A stretch of DNA of 64,000 bases from Bin87 sp963668585 (GCA_963668585.1 OY764869.1:1798001-1862000), one strand, 5' to 3'; positions 33,007 through 42,595 are shown, counted from the first letter of the stretch. The notes: generated by a model not told the origin, from the sequence alone. Translations and numbers: made by a program.

Positions 33007-34311
33007 TTACTGGCCGTTGCGTTGCTGGGAGCCGTCGGGATACAGGTCGTCCCACAGGGCGTCGCGCCAGTCCACGTCCACGGGCAGGACGGCCTGGGCG
33101 GGCCGCAGCATGTAGTAGTTGTCGCCGGCTCCCGGTGGGGTACCGCCCTCGGCAACGGTGCGCGTGGCCTGGAGCAGTTGCCGCCGGGCGTAGATGATGG
33201 CCATGTCGGTGCGGCTCAGGTTCTCGCGTGAGCGGTCCACGATGTAGCCCATGCTCTCCTGCACGGCAACGTCCTGGGCGTTGACGCCCTCGATGCCGCT
33301 GAACGTCTCGGTCTTCTGCACCGACCGGTCAATCATCCAGTTGTTGTCCCGGTTGACCCGGGTGCGGAAACTGTCCAGCATGTGCTCTGGCCCGCGGCCG
33401 TAGCTGCGGTCCATCTCCGTGCGCTCTTCGGCCTCGATGGGGTCGTCGTAGGACAGGTCCCAGTTCCAGACCATGACGCTGTTGTCGTCCATGGGGACCC
33501 ACATGTGGCCGGACGCCAGGAATCCCACCGGCCCCGGGCGGCCGCGATACCCACGCTGGCTGGCGCGGATCTGATGGAATGGCATGATGAAGTGGTACGC
33601 GCGGACGTGGTTCCCCTCGTCGCCGAGAGAGCGGATACCGGCGTAGCGATAGCCGTAGTCGGTGATGTCCACCTCCAGTTCCGGCGGCCGACCCTGCACA
33701 TGGGCGGAGTCGATGCGCAGGCCGGCGTGCTTGGTGTCCGCGCGCAGCGTGCGGTGCAGGATGGTGGCGTGGGCGGAGTCGATGCCGCCCTCCAGCGCCT
33801 GGAGCCAGTTGCACTCCTGGATGTTCTTGGTGACGTGGCGGTGCGTTTCCGACACGGCGGCCCACTCGAACTTGGGCGGCGGCGGCATGTGCTCTTTCGG
33901 GCCCATGTACGCCCAGATGACTCCGCCCATCTCGACGGTGGGATAGGCCGTCGTGGTCATCTTGGACGGGAAGTCGCTGTCGGCCGGCTCATTCATCATG
34001 TCGGTGCACTGTCCGTTCACGTCGAACTTCCAGCCGTGATACACGCAGCGGAGGCCGCACTCCTCGTTGCGACCCAGCCACAGCGACACCAACCGGTGCG
34101 GGCAAAGCTCTTCCAGAAGGCCGATGCGTCCGTCGGTGTCGCGGAAGGCGACCAATTGTTCGCCCAGCAACTTCAACCGAACGGGTTCGCCGTCAGGCTC
34201 GGCGAGTTCCCACGACAATAGCGCGGGCATCCAATAACGGCGCATCAACTCGCCCATGGGGGTGCCGGCGCCCACCTGCGTCAGCGCAATGTTGTCTGCC
34301 TGTGAAATCAT
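33007..34311 (-). CDS. Rieske non-heme iron oxygenase, alpha subunit
   Basis: A 434-residue oxygenase. The Rieske [2Fe-2S] ligands are C70-P-H72 and C89-V-Y-H92. The mononuclear iron site is seen in LEGGIDSAHATILH, giving the usual Asp bridge and two histidines. Members hydroxylate aromatic rings or demethylate; this branch (with the long N-terminus and GVIWAYMGP) resembles phthalate/vanillate-type oxygenases. ATG 34311 is chosen because GAGGAGG lies 11 bases upstream. No reductase or ferredoxin gene is next to it, so electrons must come from elsewhere. Confidence 0.93.
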   Translation of the reverse strand: MISQADNIALTQVGAGTPMGELMRRYWMPALLSWELAEPDGEPVRLKLLGEQLVAFRDTDGRIGLLEELCPHRLVSLWLGRNEECGLRCVYHGWKFDVNGQCTDMMNEPADSDFPSKMTTTAYPTVEMGGVIWAYMGPKEHMPPPPKFEWAAVSETHRHVTKNIQECNWLQALEGGIDSAHATILHRTLRADTKHAGLRIDSAHVQGRPPELEVDITDYGYRYAGIRSLGDEGNHVRAYHFIMPFHQIRASQRGYRGRPGPVGFLASGHMWVPMDDNSVMVWNWDLSYDDPIEAEERTEMDRSYGRGPEHMLDSFRTRVNRDNNWMIDRSVQKTETFSGIEGVNAQDVAVQESMGYIVDRSRENLSRTDMAIIYARRQLLQATRTVAEGGTPPGAGDNYYMLRPAQAVLPVDVDWRDALWDDLYPDGSQQRNGQ

Positions 34312-34456
34312 GACGGCAATACCTCCTCTGCTCCGGACGGAATCAGGCCGGCGTGGGCCGGCAGTCGGATCAACGCTCGATGCCGGCATTATACAAAAAT
34401 CCGTATGCCATGTATCCTGCCGCTCGTTTGAGCCGTTGGAATGAGGTGGTTTGGCA

Positions 34457-35242
34457 ATGATGATTGTAGATACGCACGTTCACCTTGGACGCGATCACTA
34501 TGAACCCGTGGAAATGCTGCTGGCTCAAATGGAGTTGAACGGCGTTTCCAAAACTGTACTGGTGCAATCCACGGCGACCCTGGACAATTCGTACGTGCTG
34601 GAGTGCATCCGCAGGTTCCCCGGGCGTTTCTCGGTGGTGTGCCGGGTGGATGTGGACGACCCGGCCGCGCCGGACACGCTGGACAGCCTGCGCGAGGCCG
34701 GCGCCGAGACGCTGCGCATCCGCAACTTCCACCGCTCGCCCGGCAACGATCCGCTGGCGATCTGGCGGGCGGCCGCAAACCTCGGAATGTCGGTCAGCGT
34801 GGGTGGGCCGGCGGATGGTTTCGCATCGGCCGAATTTGACGCGCTGGTAGCCGAACTGCCCAACCTCACGTTCATCATCGAGCACCTGGCGGGCATGGGC
34901 ATCCACGCCATCGGCGCGCCTGAGATGCCTCCCGAATCCACGTACCGGCAGGCTCTGCAACTGGCGCGGCATCCCAACACCGTCATCAAGATTCACGGCA
35001 TGGGCGAAATCAGCGACCCGCCGTTTCCGTATCGCAACACGCCGCCATGGGTACAGATGGCCTACGACGCCTACGGGCCGGACCGCATGGTGTGGGGTTC
35101 TGACTGGCCTCGCGTCACCAACCGCGAGGGATATCGCAACTCCCTCCGACACACCATCCAACAGATGGAATCCTGGTGCCCAAGCGAGGATATCGGCAAG
35201 ATCTTCGGCGCGACAGCGCTGAACCTGTGGCAGTTCTCCTAA
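34457..35242 (+). CDS. Amidohydrolase 2 family metal-dependent hydrolase
   Basis: A 261-residue TIM-barrel hydrolase. Metal pair H7-V-H9 in IVDTHVHLG, third ligand in FIIEHLAGMG, and the C-terminal acid in VWGSDWPRV. Compared with the family member at 4571 it is shorter and belongs to the lactonase-like (COG3618) side. Start ATG 34457 has GAGGTGG about 8 bases upstream; TTG 34451 is also in frame. It diverges from the Rieske gene, with which it could share regulation. A strong terminator follows. Confidence 0.88.
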   Translation: MMIVDTHVHLGRDHYEPVEMLLAQMELNGVSKTVLVQSTATLDNSYVLECIRRFPGRFSVVCRVDVDDPAAPDTLDSLREAGAETLRIRNFHRSPGNDPLAIWRAAANLGMSVSVGGPADGFASAEFDALVAELPNLTFIIEHLAGMGIHAIGAPEMPPESTYRQALQLARHPNTVIKIHGMGEISDPPFPYRNTPPWVQMAYDAYGPDRMVWGSDWPRVTNREGYRNSLRHTIQQMESWCPSEDIGKIFGATALNLWQFS

Positions 35243-35260
35243 TCCGGCCTGGGCATGGGA

Positions 35261-35314
35261 GACCCCCGCCGGTGGTGATTGCGTTTGCAATGCAGTCCAC
35301 CGGCGGGGGTCTTT
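35261..35314 (+). terminator. Strong hairpin terminator between converging genes
   Basis: A perfect 15-base stem: GACCCCCGCCGGTGG (35261-35275) and CCACCGGCGGGGGTC (35297-35311), with a 21-base loop and then TTTAATT. It stands between the amidohydrolase (plus) and the molybdenum enzyme (minus). Confidence 0.85.
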
Positions 35315-35397
35315 AATTGTGCCCTGCCGGTATGTGGCTTCGAGGCCCGGTGTTAAACCTGTGCCGGAGCCACGTACCGGGTAATGTGATGGGAAGG

Positions 35398-37686
35398 CTA
35401 CTGGCCGTTTGCTTCCTGGATAGCCGCGAGCACGTTGGTGGGTGACAGCGGGAGACTGTTCACCCGGACGCCGGTGGCATGGTACACGGCGTTGTGCAGC
35501 GCCGCCAACGGCGGGATGATGGGGGCCTCGCCGACGCCGCGCAATCCGTAGGGATGGCGTGGGTTGGGCACTTCGATGACCACCGTGTCGATCATGGGCA
35601 TATCGAGGGCGGTGGGCATGCGGTAGTCCAGGAAGGTCGAGTTGAGCATGGTCCCGTCGGGGGCGTAGGTGTAGTCCTCGGACAATGCCCAGCCTATGCC
35701 CTGCATGGTCCCTCCCTGCATCTGGCCTTCGACGTAGCTGGGATGCACGGATGTACCCGAGTCGATAAAGGCGGTGCAGCGCAGGATGTCCACCTTGCCG
35801 GTTTCGGGGTCAACCTCGACGTCAATGATGTTGCCGGCGAAGATGGGACCCACACCGGTGGAGGTGGCGGAGGCCGACGCGGTGAGCGGGCCGCCGGTGC
35901 GCATCATGCGGCTGGCGGCTTCGGCGACGGTCATGCTCTCCTCGGTGGTGGTGCAGGTGAAGACGCCGTCCGCGAACTCGACCTGGTCGGGTTCGACCTC
36001 CCACACCATGGCGCAGCGTCCGGCCATCTGGTCCCGCAGGTCTTCGGCGGCGGCGATGGCGGCCAGGCCGGTGTCGAAGGCGATACGACTGCCGCCGGTG
36101 GAGGCGGTCCAGCCGACGGTGTCGGTGTCCACGACCGTGGGGGCGATGTCATCAATATCGATGCCCAGGGTTTCGGCGACCTGCATGGCGACGGCGGTAC
36201 GGGTGCCGCCGATGTCAACCGAGCCGGTGATGAGGTTCAGGGTGCCGTTGGCGTTGACGTTGATGGTGGCGGATGACGCCTGGCCGGCCTGCCAGCGGAA
36301 GCCGACGGCGATGCCGCGGCCTTGGTTGGGGCCTTCCAGCGGCGCCCGGTTGTGGTCGCTGTTGATCATGGCCTCTTCCAGCTCGCGGCAACCGAAGACG
36401 CGGTGGGGGACGCCGTTGGGCATCCGGTCGCCCTCCTGTACGGCGTTCTGGAGGCGCAACAGAATGGGGTCCCGGCCAAGCATTTCGGCCAGTTCGTCCA
36501 CCACGGCTTCCACCGCGAAGGCGACCTGTGGTTGGCCCGGAGCGCGGTAGGCCTGCACCTTCTGCTTGTTGCAGACCACGTCGTAGCCATCCACCAGCAT
36601 ATGGTCCATCTTGTAGGGACCGAAGCCGGTGAGGGCGCCGCCGCCCACGGGGGAACCGGGGTATGCGCCAGCCTCATACACCATGTGGAGTTGGCCGGCG
36701 ACCATGGTGCCATCGTTCTTGACGCCAATCTTGCAGCGCATGAAGGTGGCTGAAGCGGGGCCGCTGCCGATAAAGACGTCGGTGCGATCCATGGCGACCT
36801 TGACCGGCTTGCCCGTCTTCTTTGACAGGACCGCGGCCACCGGATCGGTGTACGTGATGCCCTTTGCACCGAAACCGCCGCCGATTTCCATGGGCACGAC
36901 CTTCACCTGGCCTTCGGGGACGCCGATGATGGCGGCGGTCTGGGCGCGGACGTTGAAGATGCCCTGGGTGCTGGTCCAGACGGTGACGCGGCCGTCGGCG
37001 GACCACATGGCGGTGGACACGTGGGGCTCAATGTAGCCCTGGTGCACGGTCTGGGTGTCAAATTCGCGCTCGATGACGATGTCGGCTTCGGCGAAACCCT
37101 GCTCAACGTCTCCGACCCTGTGCTGGATATGTCCGGCAACGTTGCTCTTGACACCGGTGTCGTCGCCGCGAGCGAACCGCTCCATGCGGAAGTAGGTGGT
37201 CATGTCCTCGTGCAGCAGGGGCGCGCCCTCGGCCATGGCGTCGCGCCAGGTGAGCACGGTGGGCAGCACTTCGTAGTCCACCTCGACCAACGACATCGCT
37301 TCCTGGGCGATGTGGGAGTTGGTGGCGCAGATGGCGGCGACGGCGTGGCCGACATACAGGACCTTGTCCTTGGCCAACAGGTTCTCTGCGATCATGCGGG
37401 CATTGCCCTGCACCTCGGCGAAGTCGATCATCCGGTTCTCGATGATTGGGAAGTCCGCGGCGGTGGCAACGGCGACGACGCCGGGCAGAGCCTCGGCCTT
37501 GCTGGTGTCGATGCTGCGGATGCGCGCGTGGCTGTAGGGGCTGCGCAGGATGCGGGCGTGGAGCATTCCCGGCAGGTTGATGTCGGCGCCGTAGCGGGCA
37601 GCGCCGGTTACCTTGTCCACGCCGTCGTGGCGCACGGGTCGGGTGCCGATGACGCGGTATCGCTGTTGGGATTCGGTGGTGGTCAT
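35398..37686 (-). CDS. Xanthine dehydrogenase family molybdenum-binding subunit (orphan), first
   Basis: A 762-residue large subunit. It begins RPVRHDGVDKVTGAARYGADI, has EIGGGFGAKG (MoCo dithiolene contact), VQAYRAPGQPQ, GSVDIGGTRTAVAM, the long VEVDPETGKVDILR and the catalytic glutamate near the end in GVGEAPIIPP. The AYxCSFR loop of aerobic CO dehydrogenase is absent, so this is a hydroxylase-type enzyme. The usual FAD and iron-sulfur subunits are not beside it. AGGAGG lies 8 bases before ATG 37686. It follows the LRR protein by 26 bases and may be in one transcript with it. Confidence 0.94.
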   Translation of the reverse strand: MTTTESQQRYRVIGTRPVRHDGVDKVTGAARYGADINLPGMLHARILRSPYSHARIRSIDTSKAEALPGVVAVATAADFPIIENRMIDFAEVQGNARMIAENLLAKDKVLYVGHAVAAICATNSHIAQEAMSLVEVDYEVLPTVLTWRDAMAEGAPLLHEDMTTYFRMERFARGDDTGVKSNVAGHIQHRVGDVEQGFAEADIVIEREFDTQTVHQGYIEPHVSTAMWSADGRVTVWTSTQGIFNVRAQTAAIIGVPEGQVKVVPMEIGGGFGAKGITYTDPVAAVLSKKTGKPVKVAMDRTDVFIGSGPASATFMRCKIGVKNDGTMVAGQLHMVYEAGAYPGSPVGGGALTGFGPYKMDHMLVDGYDVVCNKQKVQAYRAPGQPQVAFAVEAVVDELAEMLGRDPILLRLQNAVQEGDRMPNGVPHRVFGCRELEEAMINSDHNRAPLEGPNQGRGIAVGFRWQAGQASSATINVNANGTLNLITGSVDIGGTRTAVAMQVAETLGIDIDDIAPTVVDTDTVGWTASTGGSRIAFDTGLAAIAAAEDLRDQMAGRCAMVWEVEPDQVEFADGVFTCTTTEESMTVAEAASRMMRTGGPLTASASATSTGVGPIFAGNIIDVEVDPETGKVDILRCTAFIDSGTSVHPSYVEGQMQGGTMQGIGWALSEDYTYAPDGTMLNSTFLDYRMPTALDMPMIDTVVIEVPNPRHPYGLRGVGEAPIIPPLAALHNAVYHATGVRVNSLPLSPTNVLAAIQEANGQ

Positions 37687-37712
37687 GGAGTTCCTCCTGG
37701 GATTGATGCGGG

Positions 37713-40097
37713 CTAGGGGGTCTGAGGTTTCTGGAAATCGGAGAGGCCATCCATGGTGATGGTGCCCCTCCCGCCGGTGGCTTCGTGGAAATTGTACAAC
37801 CTGTGGGAATCCCCGCCGGGATGGCTGAACCAGGATACGTGCTCGCTCACGATGTTCAACCCCTGCCGGGTTGCGGGGTGGTCTTCGTCGATGAGGAGTA
37901 TAGCCGCAGCACGGAAGTCATGCTGTGCCTGGGTATGGTCCGGGACGCGAGGGCCGTGCTCGGCGATGATGTCCTCAATGGTGTAGGTTTTGATGTTGCT
38001 GGCGGTGAATATTGGATGTCTGCTGGCGGTAATCACGCGGTTGCCGTCATCATCGAGCAGCCACTCTCCGTCCTCGGCCACCCACAGGTCGGGGACTTCC
38101 GCCGGCGGGATGAAGCCGGCCAGGTAGAGTTCGATGGGGCTGTAAGGGAGGCCATTGCCGCCATTGGCGACGAGCCCGAAGTAACCCGCGGTGTACCGGC
38201 CATTCCCCAAATCCTTCAAGTCGCTGAGATTGAAACCGCCGAGTTGACCGTCTGCGCTGCTGAATCCCCAATGGCCACGCGAAGATGTCGGAATGGCATA
38301 ATTCGCCCACTGGTGCAGCAATTCGTGGAGCGCCGGACCGTGCCTGATACTATCGTAGCGAGTCAGATGCGTCCTGCTCTGCAGTTTTTCACCGACGTTG
38401 AAACGTTGGTTTAATGAGTATGTTCGGATCCCTATGCCTTCCACGTCGTTCCTGATCCTTTGGTTCTGGCCGGAGTAGGAACGCACCTGGTCTTCCTGAT
38501 AGTCCAAATTGGAAACCAGGAGCAGGAAATCAAACTCATCCTCAAAATGCTGGTAGAAGGGCGCCAAAAATGCAGTTGATGAGTATTGGTCAGTCACCAG
38601 GTTCTCCGACACGGGCAGGACAACGAGATTGTTATTGAATATCTGTGGGCCGTCGTCCACAGTGAAGAGAACTTCGGTGTGGATTTCAACGCCCCTGGAT
38701 CTCAGTGTGGGAGCATGGGTATTGATGGAGGCGGCGTTGAGAGGGTTATTGATGGCGACGATGCGGTCGTATCTGCCGATTCTCGTGTTGTCCACCAATG
38801 GACCCAGATCGGTTATTGAGTTGTTCGCCAGTTGCAGGGTGCGCAAGGAGGGCAGGCGCGACAAAGGGGACAGGTCCGAGATGTTGTTGTGTGAGAGGAG
38901 AAGCGTACCCAGGGCACGAGTTTCGGCCAACGGAGACAGTTCCGAAACATTGTTGCGGGAGAGGTGCAGTGTCCGCAGACGGGAGAGTCCGGCCAACGGC
39001 GACAGATCCTCAACGTCGTTGTGGGCGAGATGCAGAGTCTGCAAATCCGTGAGTCCCGCCAAAGGCGTCAGATCCGAAATGTCGTTGGAATCAAGAACCA
39101 ATGCCCGCAGGTTGGTAGCGTGCTGGATCCCTTCGAGGTCCCGTATTCGAGAGTTCCGCTGGACAACCTGATGAAGCGTAGCCATCTCGACGGGGAAGAT
39201 GGGTGCGCCGGATGGTTTGCCAAGTTCCCTTTCCAGCGCGGCCCTCAGATTGGCGTCGGGGATCAGGATGGAACCTGGCACCTGGACCGGTTCCGGTGCG
39301 GCGTCTCGGGGTGTTGCCGAGACCCATTGGGACCAAGCGCCCCAGACGGTAGCGAATTGAACGAAGTTCCAACGCATGCCGATGGCGATGAAGTGGTAGG
39401 GAGTTCCCCCGTCCAACCCGGTGATCACGGCTTCCGAACCGTTGAACGGAACCATCCGGACGGCGGAGAAGTCGCTGACGGCAGCATCGGCGTACGGCAG
39501 ATAGACGATGAAGTGAACCTGAGCGTTTTCGGCTTCGGTCCAGGTGAGCCGCACGGCGCCGGTGTCCTGTCCGTCAACGGCAGCGGTCAGGTTGGTGATC
39601 GGGCCGACACTTTGAGGTTCGGCTGTGGGAAGGGTTGGGGCGGGACCCGATGGAGGCGAACCCGATGGAGTGGCGGAAACCCATTGTGACCATCCGCCCC
39701 AGACCGTGCCGAAATCCACGAAGTTCCAGCGCATTCCAATGACGATGAAGTGGTAGGGGGTCCCACCATCCAAATCCGTGATGACGGCTTGGGATCCCGA
39801 GAAGGGAGCCATGCGCATATCACCGAAGTTGCGGACGAAGAGGTCCGACGACTTGAGGTAGGCGACGAAATGTACCTGTGCGTTTTCAGCGGTGGTCCAG
39901 ATGAGCCTGACAGATCCGGCCGCCTGCCCGTCGGCGCTGGCTGCCAGATCAGTCACCTGACCGACTGTTTGCGGTTCCGCGGAGGGTGGTGATACCTGTG
40001 GGGACCCGCTGAAACCGGCCTGCGTAATCGTCAGCGCGCAGAGAAGCGCGAACGCGCCGATGCGTCGGAAGCGATGCGGAACCGGGGCAAGCGTCAT
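37713..40097 (-). CDS. Secreted protein: two Fn3-like modules, LRR array and HExxH metalloprotease-like domain
   Basis: A 794-residue exported protein. Residues 1-30 are a signal peptide. Two closely similar fibronectin-III-like modules follow (about 46-143 and 165-262), each with AQVHFxxYL, GGTPYHFIxIGMRWNF and VWGxWSQWVSATP. Residues about 315-460 hold six leucine-rich repeats of about 22 residues (LxxLxLxxNxISDLxPLAGL), of the internalin kind. The C-terminal 330 residues contain HELLHQWANY (591-600), a zinc-protease HExxH motif, then a Gly/Asp-rich region. No known peptidase family is clear to me. Likely a surface or secreted protease-like adhesin. Confidence 0.85.
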   Translation of the reverse strand: MTLAPVPHRFRRIGAFALLCALTITQAGFSGSPQVSPPSAEPQTVGQVTDLAASADGQAAGSVRLIWTTAENAQVHFVAYLKSSDLFVRNFGDMRMAPFSGSQAVITDLDGGTPYHFIVIGMRWNFVDFGTVWGGWSQWVSATPSGSPPSGPAPTLPTAEPQSVGPITNLTAAVDGQDTGAVRLTWTEAENAQVHFIVYLPYADAAVSDFSAVRMVPFNGSEAVITGLDGGTPYHFIAIGMRWNFVQFATVWGAWSQWVSATPRDAAPEPVQVPGSILIPDANLRAALERELGKPSGAPIFPVEMATLHQVVQRNSRIRDLEGIQHATNLRALVLDSNDISDLTPLAGLTDLQTLHLAHNDVEDLSPLAGLSRLRTLHLSRNNVSELSPLAETRALGTLLLSHNNISDLSPLSRLPSLRTLQLANNSITDLGPLVDNTRIGRYDRIVAINNPLNAASINTHAPTLRSRGVEIHTEVLFTVDDGPQIFNNNLVVLPVSENLVTDQYSSTAFLAPFYQHFEDEFDFLLLVSNLDYQEDQVRSYSGQNQRIRNDVEGIGIRTYSLNQRFNVGEKLQSRTHLTRYDSIRHGPALHELLHQWANYAIPTSSRGHWGFSSADGQLGGFNLSDLKDLGNGRYTAGYFGLVANGGNGLPYSPIELYLAGFIPPAEVPDLWVAEDGEWLLDDDGNRVITASRHPIFTASNIKTYTIEDIIAEHGPRVPDHTQAQHDFRAAAILLIDEDHPATRQGLNIVSEHVSWFSHPGGDSHRLYNFHEATGGRGTITMDGLSDFQKPQTP

Positions 40098-40107
40098 GGG
40101 CCGCCGC

Positions 40108-40872
40108 TCAGGTGGTGAAGTTGGGCAGGAAATACTCGCGGGTGGGATCGGGGGCCATGCCGGGCATATCGGCGGGCATGACGCCGTCGCTTTCGATGGC
40201 GGAGCGCACGATGCCCTTGTTGAACGGACTGATGTCGTCGTCGGCCATGAAGTCGCGCAGGGGCATCCAGAGGCATTCTTCGATTTCCTGCTCGCTCATC
40301 TTGATCTCGTGGGACAGGGCGCGGAGGCGGCAGACGAAGTAGATGTCGGACTTGCCGTAGCGGTAGCCGTGCCAGTGGCGGAAGCAGGTCAGGGCTTCAA
40401 ATTCAGCCTCGACGCCAGTTTCCTCCAACACCTCGCGGACGATGGAATCGACGATGTGCTCGCCCGGTTCCAGTGCGCCGCCGGGTAGTTTGTAGAAGGG
40501 CGGGCGGTTGTCGATGCGGTAGCGCTCGCAGACCACCAGCAACTCCTCGCGGTCGTTCAGGACGACGCCGCCGGCCCCGACGTAATGCGTGGCATAGGGC
40601 GGTATGAAAGAATCGGGGATCAGCATCAGCGTTGCGGTGATGCCGTGGTCGTCAGCGTGGTGGTAGGTGAAACCGCGCTGGGTAGCGACCGGAACGTGAG
40701 TGGCCAGTTCGATGGGAATGTCCACCCAGGCAACCTCGTAGCCGGCTTCGTGCCATTCGGTTATGGATGCGTCCAGGGACGCGGCGAAATCATCGGGACT
40801 GGGAGGAAGTTCGTCGGATTTGACCACCACACCACGGAAGGGGTTGGGCGTAGCGGCGAGGGGAGAAACCAT
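40108..40872 (-). CDS. Nudix hydrolase
   Basis: A 254-residue protein. The C-terminal half is a Nudix domain with box GGALEPGEHIVDSIVREVLEETG (in parts, G-x5-E-x7-R-E-x2-E-E-x-G). The N-terminal 110 residues, with SITEWHEAGYEVAWVDIPIE, match the extra domain of NUDT6/NUDT8-like or diphosphatase proteins that recognise nucleotide or CoA-type substrates. ATG 40872 has GGAGG 7 bases upstream. It starts a run Nudix, LRR protein, Mo enzyme on the minus strand with 10- and 26-base gaps. Confidence 0.92.
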   Translation of the reverse strand: MVSPLAATPNPFRGVVVKSDELPPSPDDFAASLDASITEWHEAGYEVAWVDIPIELATHVPVATQRGFTYHHADDHGITATLMLIPDSFIPPYATHYVGAGGVVLNDREELLVVCERYRIDNRPPFYKLPGGALEPGEHIVDSIVREVLEETGVEAEFEALTCFRHWHGYRYGKSDIYFVCRLRALSHEIKMSEQEIEECLWMPLRDFMADDDISPFNKGIVRSAIESDGVMPADMPGMAPDPTREYFLPNFTT

Positions 40873-41045
40873 CAGGCGCCTCCGTATGAATCGGTTGGTT
40901 TCGGGGTCGGCGGCAGTATAGCACAAGGACTTCCGCAGGTTGGGCCACGCCCCGGTTGACTCGGTTATAATCCGCCCACGGTGGCGCCGTTAGTGCAGCC
41001 GATCGATTGGGCGCCACACCGAACGCGGGAACTGGGGAGGTCATC

Positions 41046-42488
41046 GTGCTGGATTTAATCGTAAAGGGCGGGACCGTGGTGACGCCGGATGGCTCCGGCC
41101 TCATGGACGTTGGCATTCAGGGCGAGCAGATCGTGTCGGTGAGCGCCCCGGGGGTGCTGGACGGCCTGGGGGCCGTTGAGACCATCGACGCCACCGGGAT
41201 GATTGTGCTGCCGGGCGGCATCGAACCCCATGCTCACATCAACGTGCCGGTGCCCGACTATTGGGCGGGCGGCGATACCGGCGTTTTCACGCAGCCTCCC
41301 GAGGCGGCCAGCCGGGCGGCAGCGTTCGGCGGCGTCACCACCTACGTGGACTTCGCCGGCGCATTGCCCCTGACGCCGGGCGCGGTGCCGCCTTCCGATC
41401 CCATCATGGCTCAAATCGAGACGCGGCGGGATATTTTCCGGGGGCATTCCTACACGGATTACACCTTCCACTATATTCTGGCCGGGGCCATCCCGCCCAG
41501 CACCATCGGGGAGATTGGGGAAGCCATCCAGTCCGGGGTTGCCAGCTTCAAGATTTTCACCACCTTCCACGCCCGTGTCCCCATGGGACACCTGTGGGAG
41601 ATATTCCAGGAAGTGGGCAAGCATGGCGGCATCATGGCGGTACACGCCGAAGAGGACGACATCGTCACCTACATGGAGGAAAAGCTGGAACGGGAGGGAC
41701 GCGACCACGCCTCCAACCTGCACCTGGCCCACAACAACATTTCCGAGGACATCTCTTTCCGCAAGGTGGTGCGCCTGGCGCAGAAGACGGAAACCGGCAT
41801 CTATTTCGTTCACACCACGGCCAAGGAGGGCGTCGCCGCCATCGCCGAGGCTCGCATGGCGCAGTTGCCGGTGTATGGCGAGGCGCTGCACAACTACCTG
41901 GAGTTCACCTGCGACGACTATCTGAAACCCGACGGCCTGGCCATCCACACCTACCCGGCCATCAAGTACACGGACGACCGCGACGCGCTGCAACAGGGTC
42001 TGGTGGACGGCCCGATTTGCACCACAGCCACGGACGAATGGACCACCTACCGGAACGTGAAGCTTGCCGGCGAAACCATCCGCACGCTGTGCGGAGGACA
42101 CAACGGCATCGAGACCCGTTTGCCCGTCACCTACACCAAGCTTGCCGCCACGGGCCGCGTTGACCTGCAGCGGTTCGCCGCCATCACCTCCACCAACGCC
42201 GCGAAGATCCTGGGGATGTACCCGCAGAAGGGCGCCATCGCCGTGGGCAGCGACGCCGACATCGTGATTTTCGATCCCAACCTGAAGAAGAAGATCACAG
42301 TGGAAGAACTTCACGCCGATTCGGACTATTCCATTTGGGACGGCTTCCAGTGCGAGGGTTACCCGATCATGACGATGCTGCGCGGCAAGGTGATAGTGCG
42401 CGACGGGCAGTTGCTCGGCGATTCATCGGACGGCCGCTGGATTTCCCGCAGGGTGGCCCCGAGGGTGGTGACGCAGACCTCGGTATAG
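41046..42488 (+). CDS. Dihydropyrimidinase / hydantoinase family cyclic amidase
   Basis: A 480-residue amidohydrolase. Metal ligands H62-A-H64 in GIEPHAHINVP, the lysine that is carboxylated, K169 in GVASFKIFTT, H200 in MAVHAEED and Asp in CTTATDEWTT. The C-terminal GAIAVGSDADIVIFDP is typical. Family enzymes open cyclic amides such as dihydropyrimidines and hydantoins; relatives (phenylhydantoinase) act on other rings. GTG 41046 is chosen because GGGGAGG lies 6 bases upstream. Divergent from the Nudix gene. Confidence 0.92.
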   Translation: MLDLIVKGGTVVTPDGSGLMDVGIQGEQIVSVSAPGVLDGLGAVETIDATGMIVLPGGIEPHAHINVPVPDYWAGGDTGVFTQPPEAASRAAAFGGVTTYVDFAGALPLTPGAVPPSDPIMAQIETRRDIFRGHSYTDYTFHYILAGAIPPSTIGEIGEAIQSGVASFKIFTTFHARVPMGHLWEIFQEVGKHGGIMAVHAEEDDIVTYMEEKLEREGRDHASNLHLAHNNISEDISFRKVVRLAQKTETGIYFVHTTAKEGVAAIAEARMAQLPVYGEALHNYLEFTCDDYLKPDGLAIHTYPAIKYTDDRDALQQGLVDGPICTTATDEWTTYRNVKLAGETIRTLCGGHNGIETRLPVTYTKLAATGRVDLQRFAAITSTNAAKILGMYPQKGAIAVGSDADIVIFDPNLKKKITVEELHADSDYSIWDGFQCEGYPIMTMLRGKVIVRDGQLLGDSSDGRWISRRVAPRVVTQTSV

Positions 42489-42554
42489 AAAGCGGCCGGT
42501 GACGCGGTGGTCGGCGGATCGATCCGGCGACCACCGCTGAGCCATGGGATCCAA

Positions 42555-42595
42555 GGATGGCGCGAGGCTGCACCGCGCCATCCGATGATTGACGA
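42555..42595 (+). repeat. Hairpin followed by solo end of MITE-like family M
   Basis: Stem GGATGGCGCG (42555-42564) and CGCGCCATCC (42574-42583) with 9-base loop. The right arm runs into GCCATCCGATGATTGACGA (42577-42595), which matches 17 of 19 bases of the left end of MITE copy A (15033-15051). It lies in the 197-base gap after the dihydropyrimidinase-like gene. Confidence 0.6.

Noticed and set aside
35398..37686. Aerobic carbon monoxide dehydrogenase large subunit (CoxL form I)
   Set aside because: The AYxCSFR active-site loop is absent; the aligned place reads AYRAPG. The same holds for the gene at 43858.
40960..40975. TTGACT and TATAAT before the dihydropyrimidinase-like gene as a promoter
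   Set aside because: They are only about 4 bases apart, far too close to work as -35 and -10 boxes together.
41055..42314. A 419-residue minus-strand frame opposite the dihydropyrimidinase-like gene
   Set aside because: No known motif, overlaps a gene with all catalytic residues intact.
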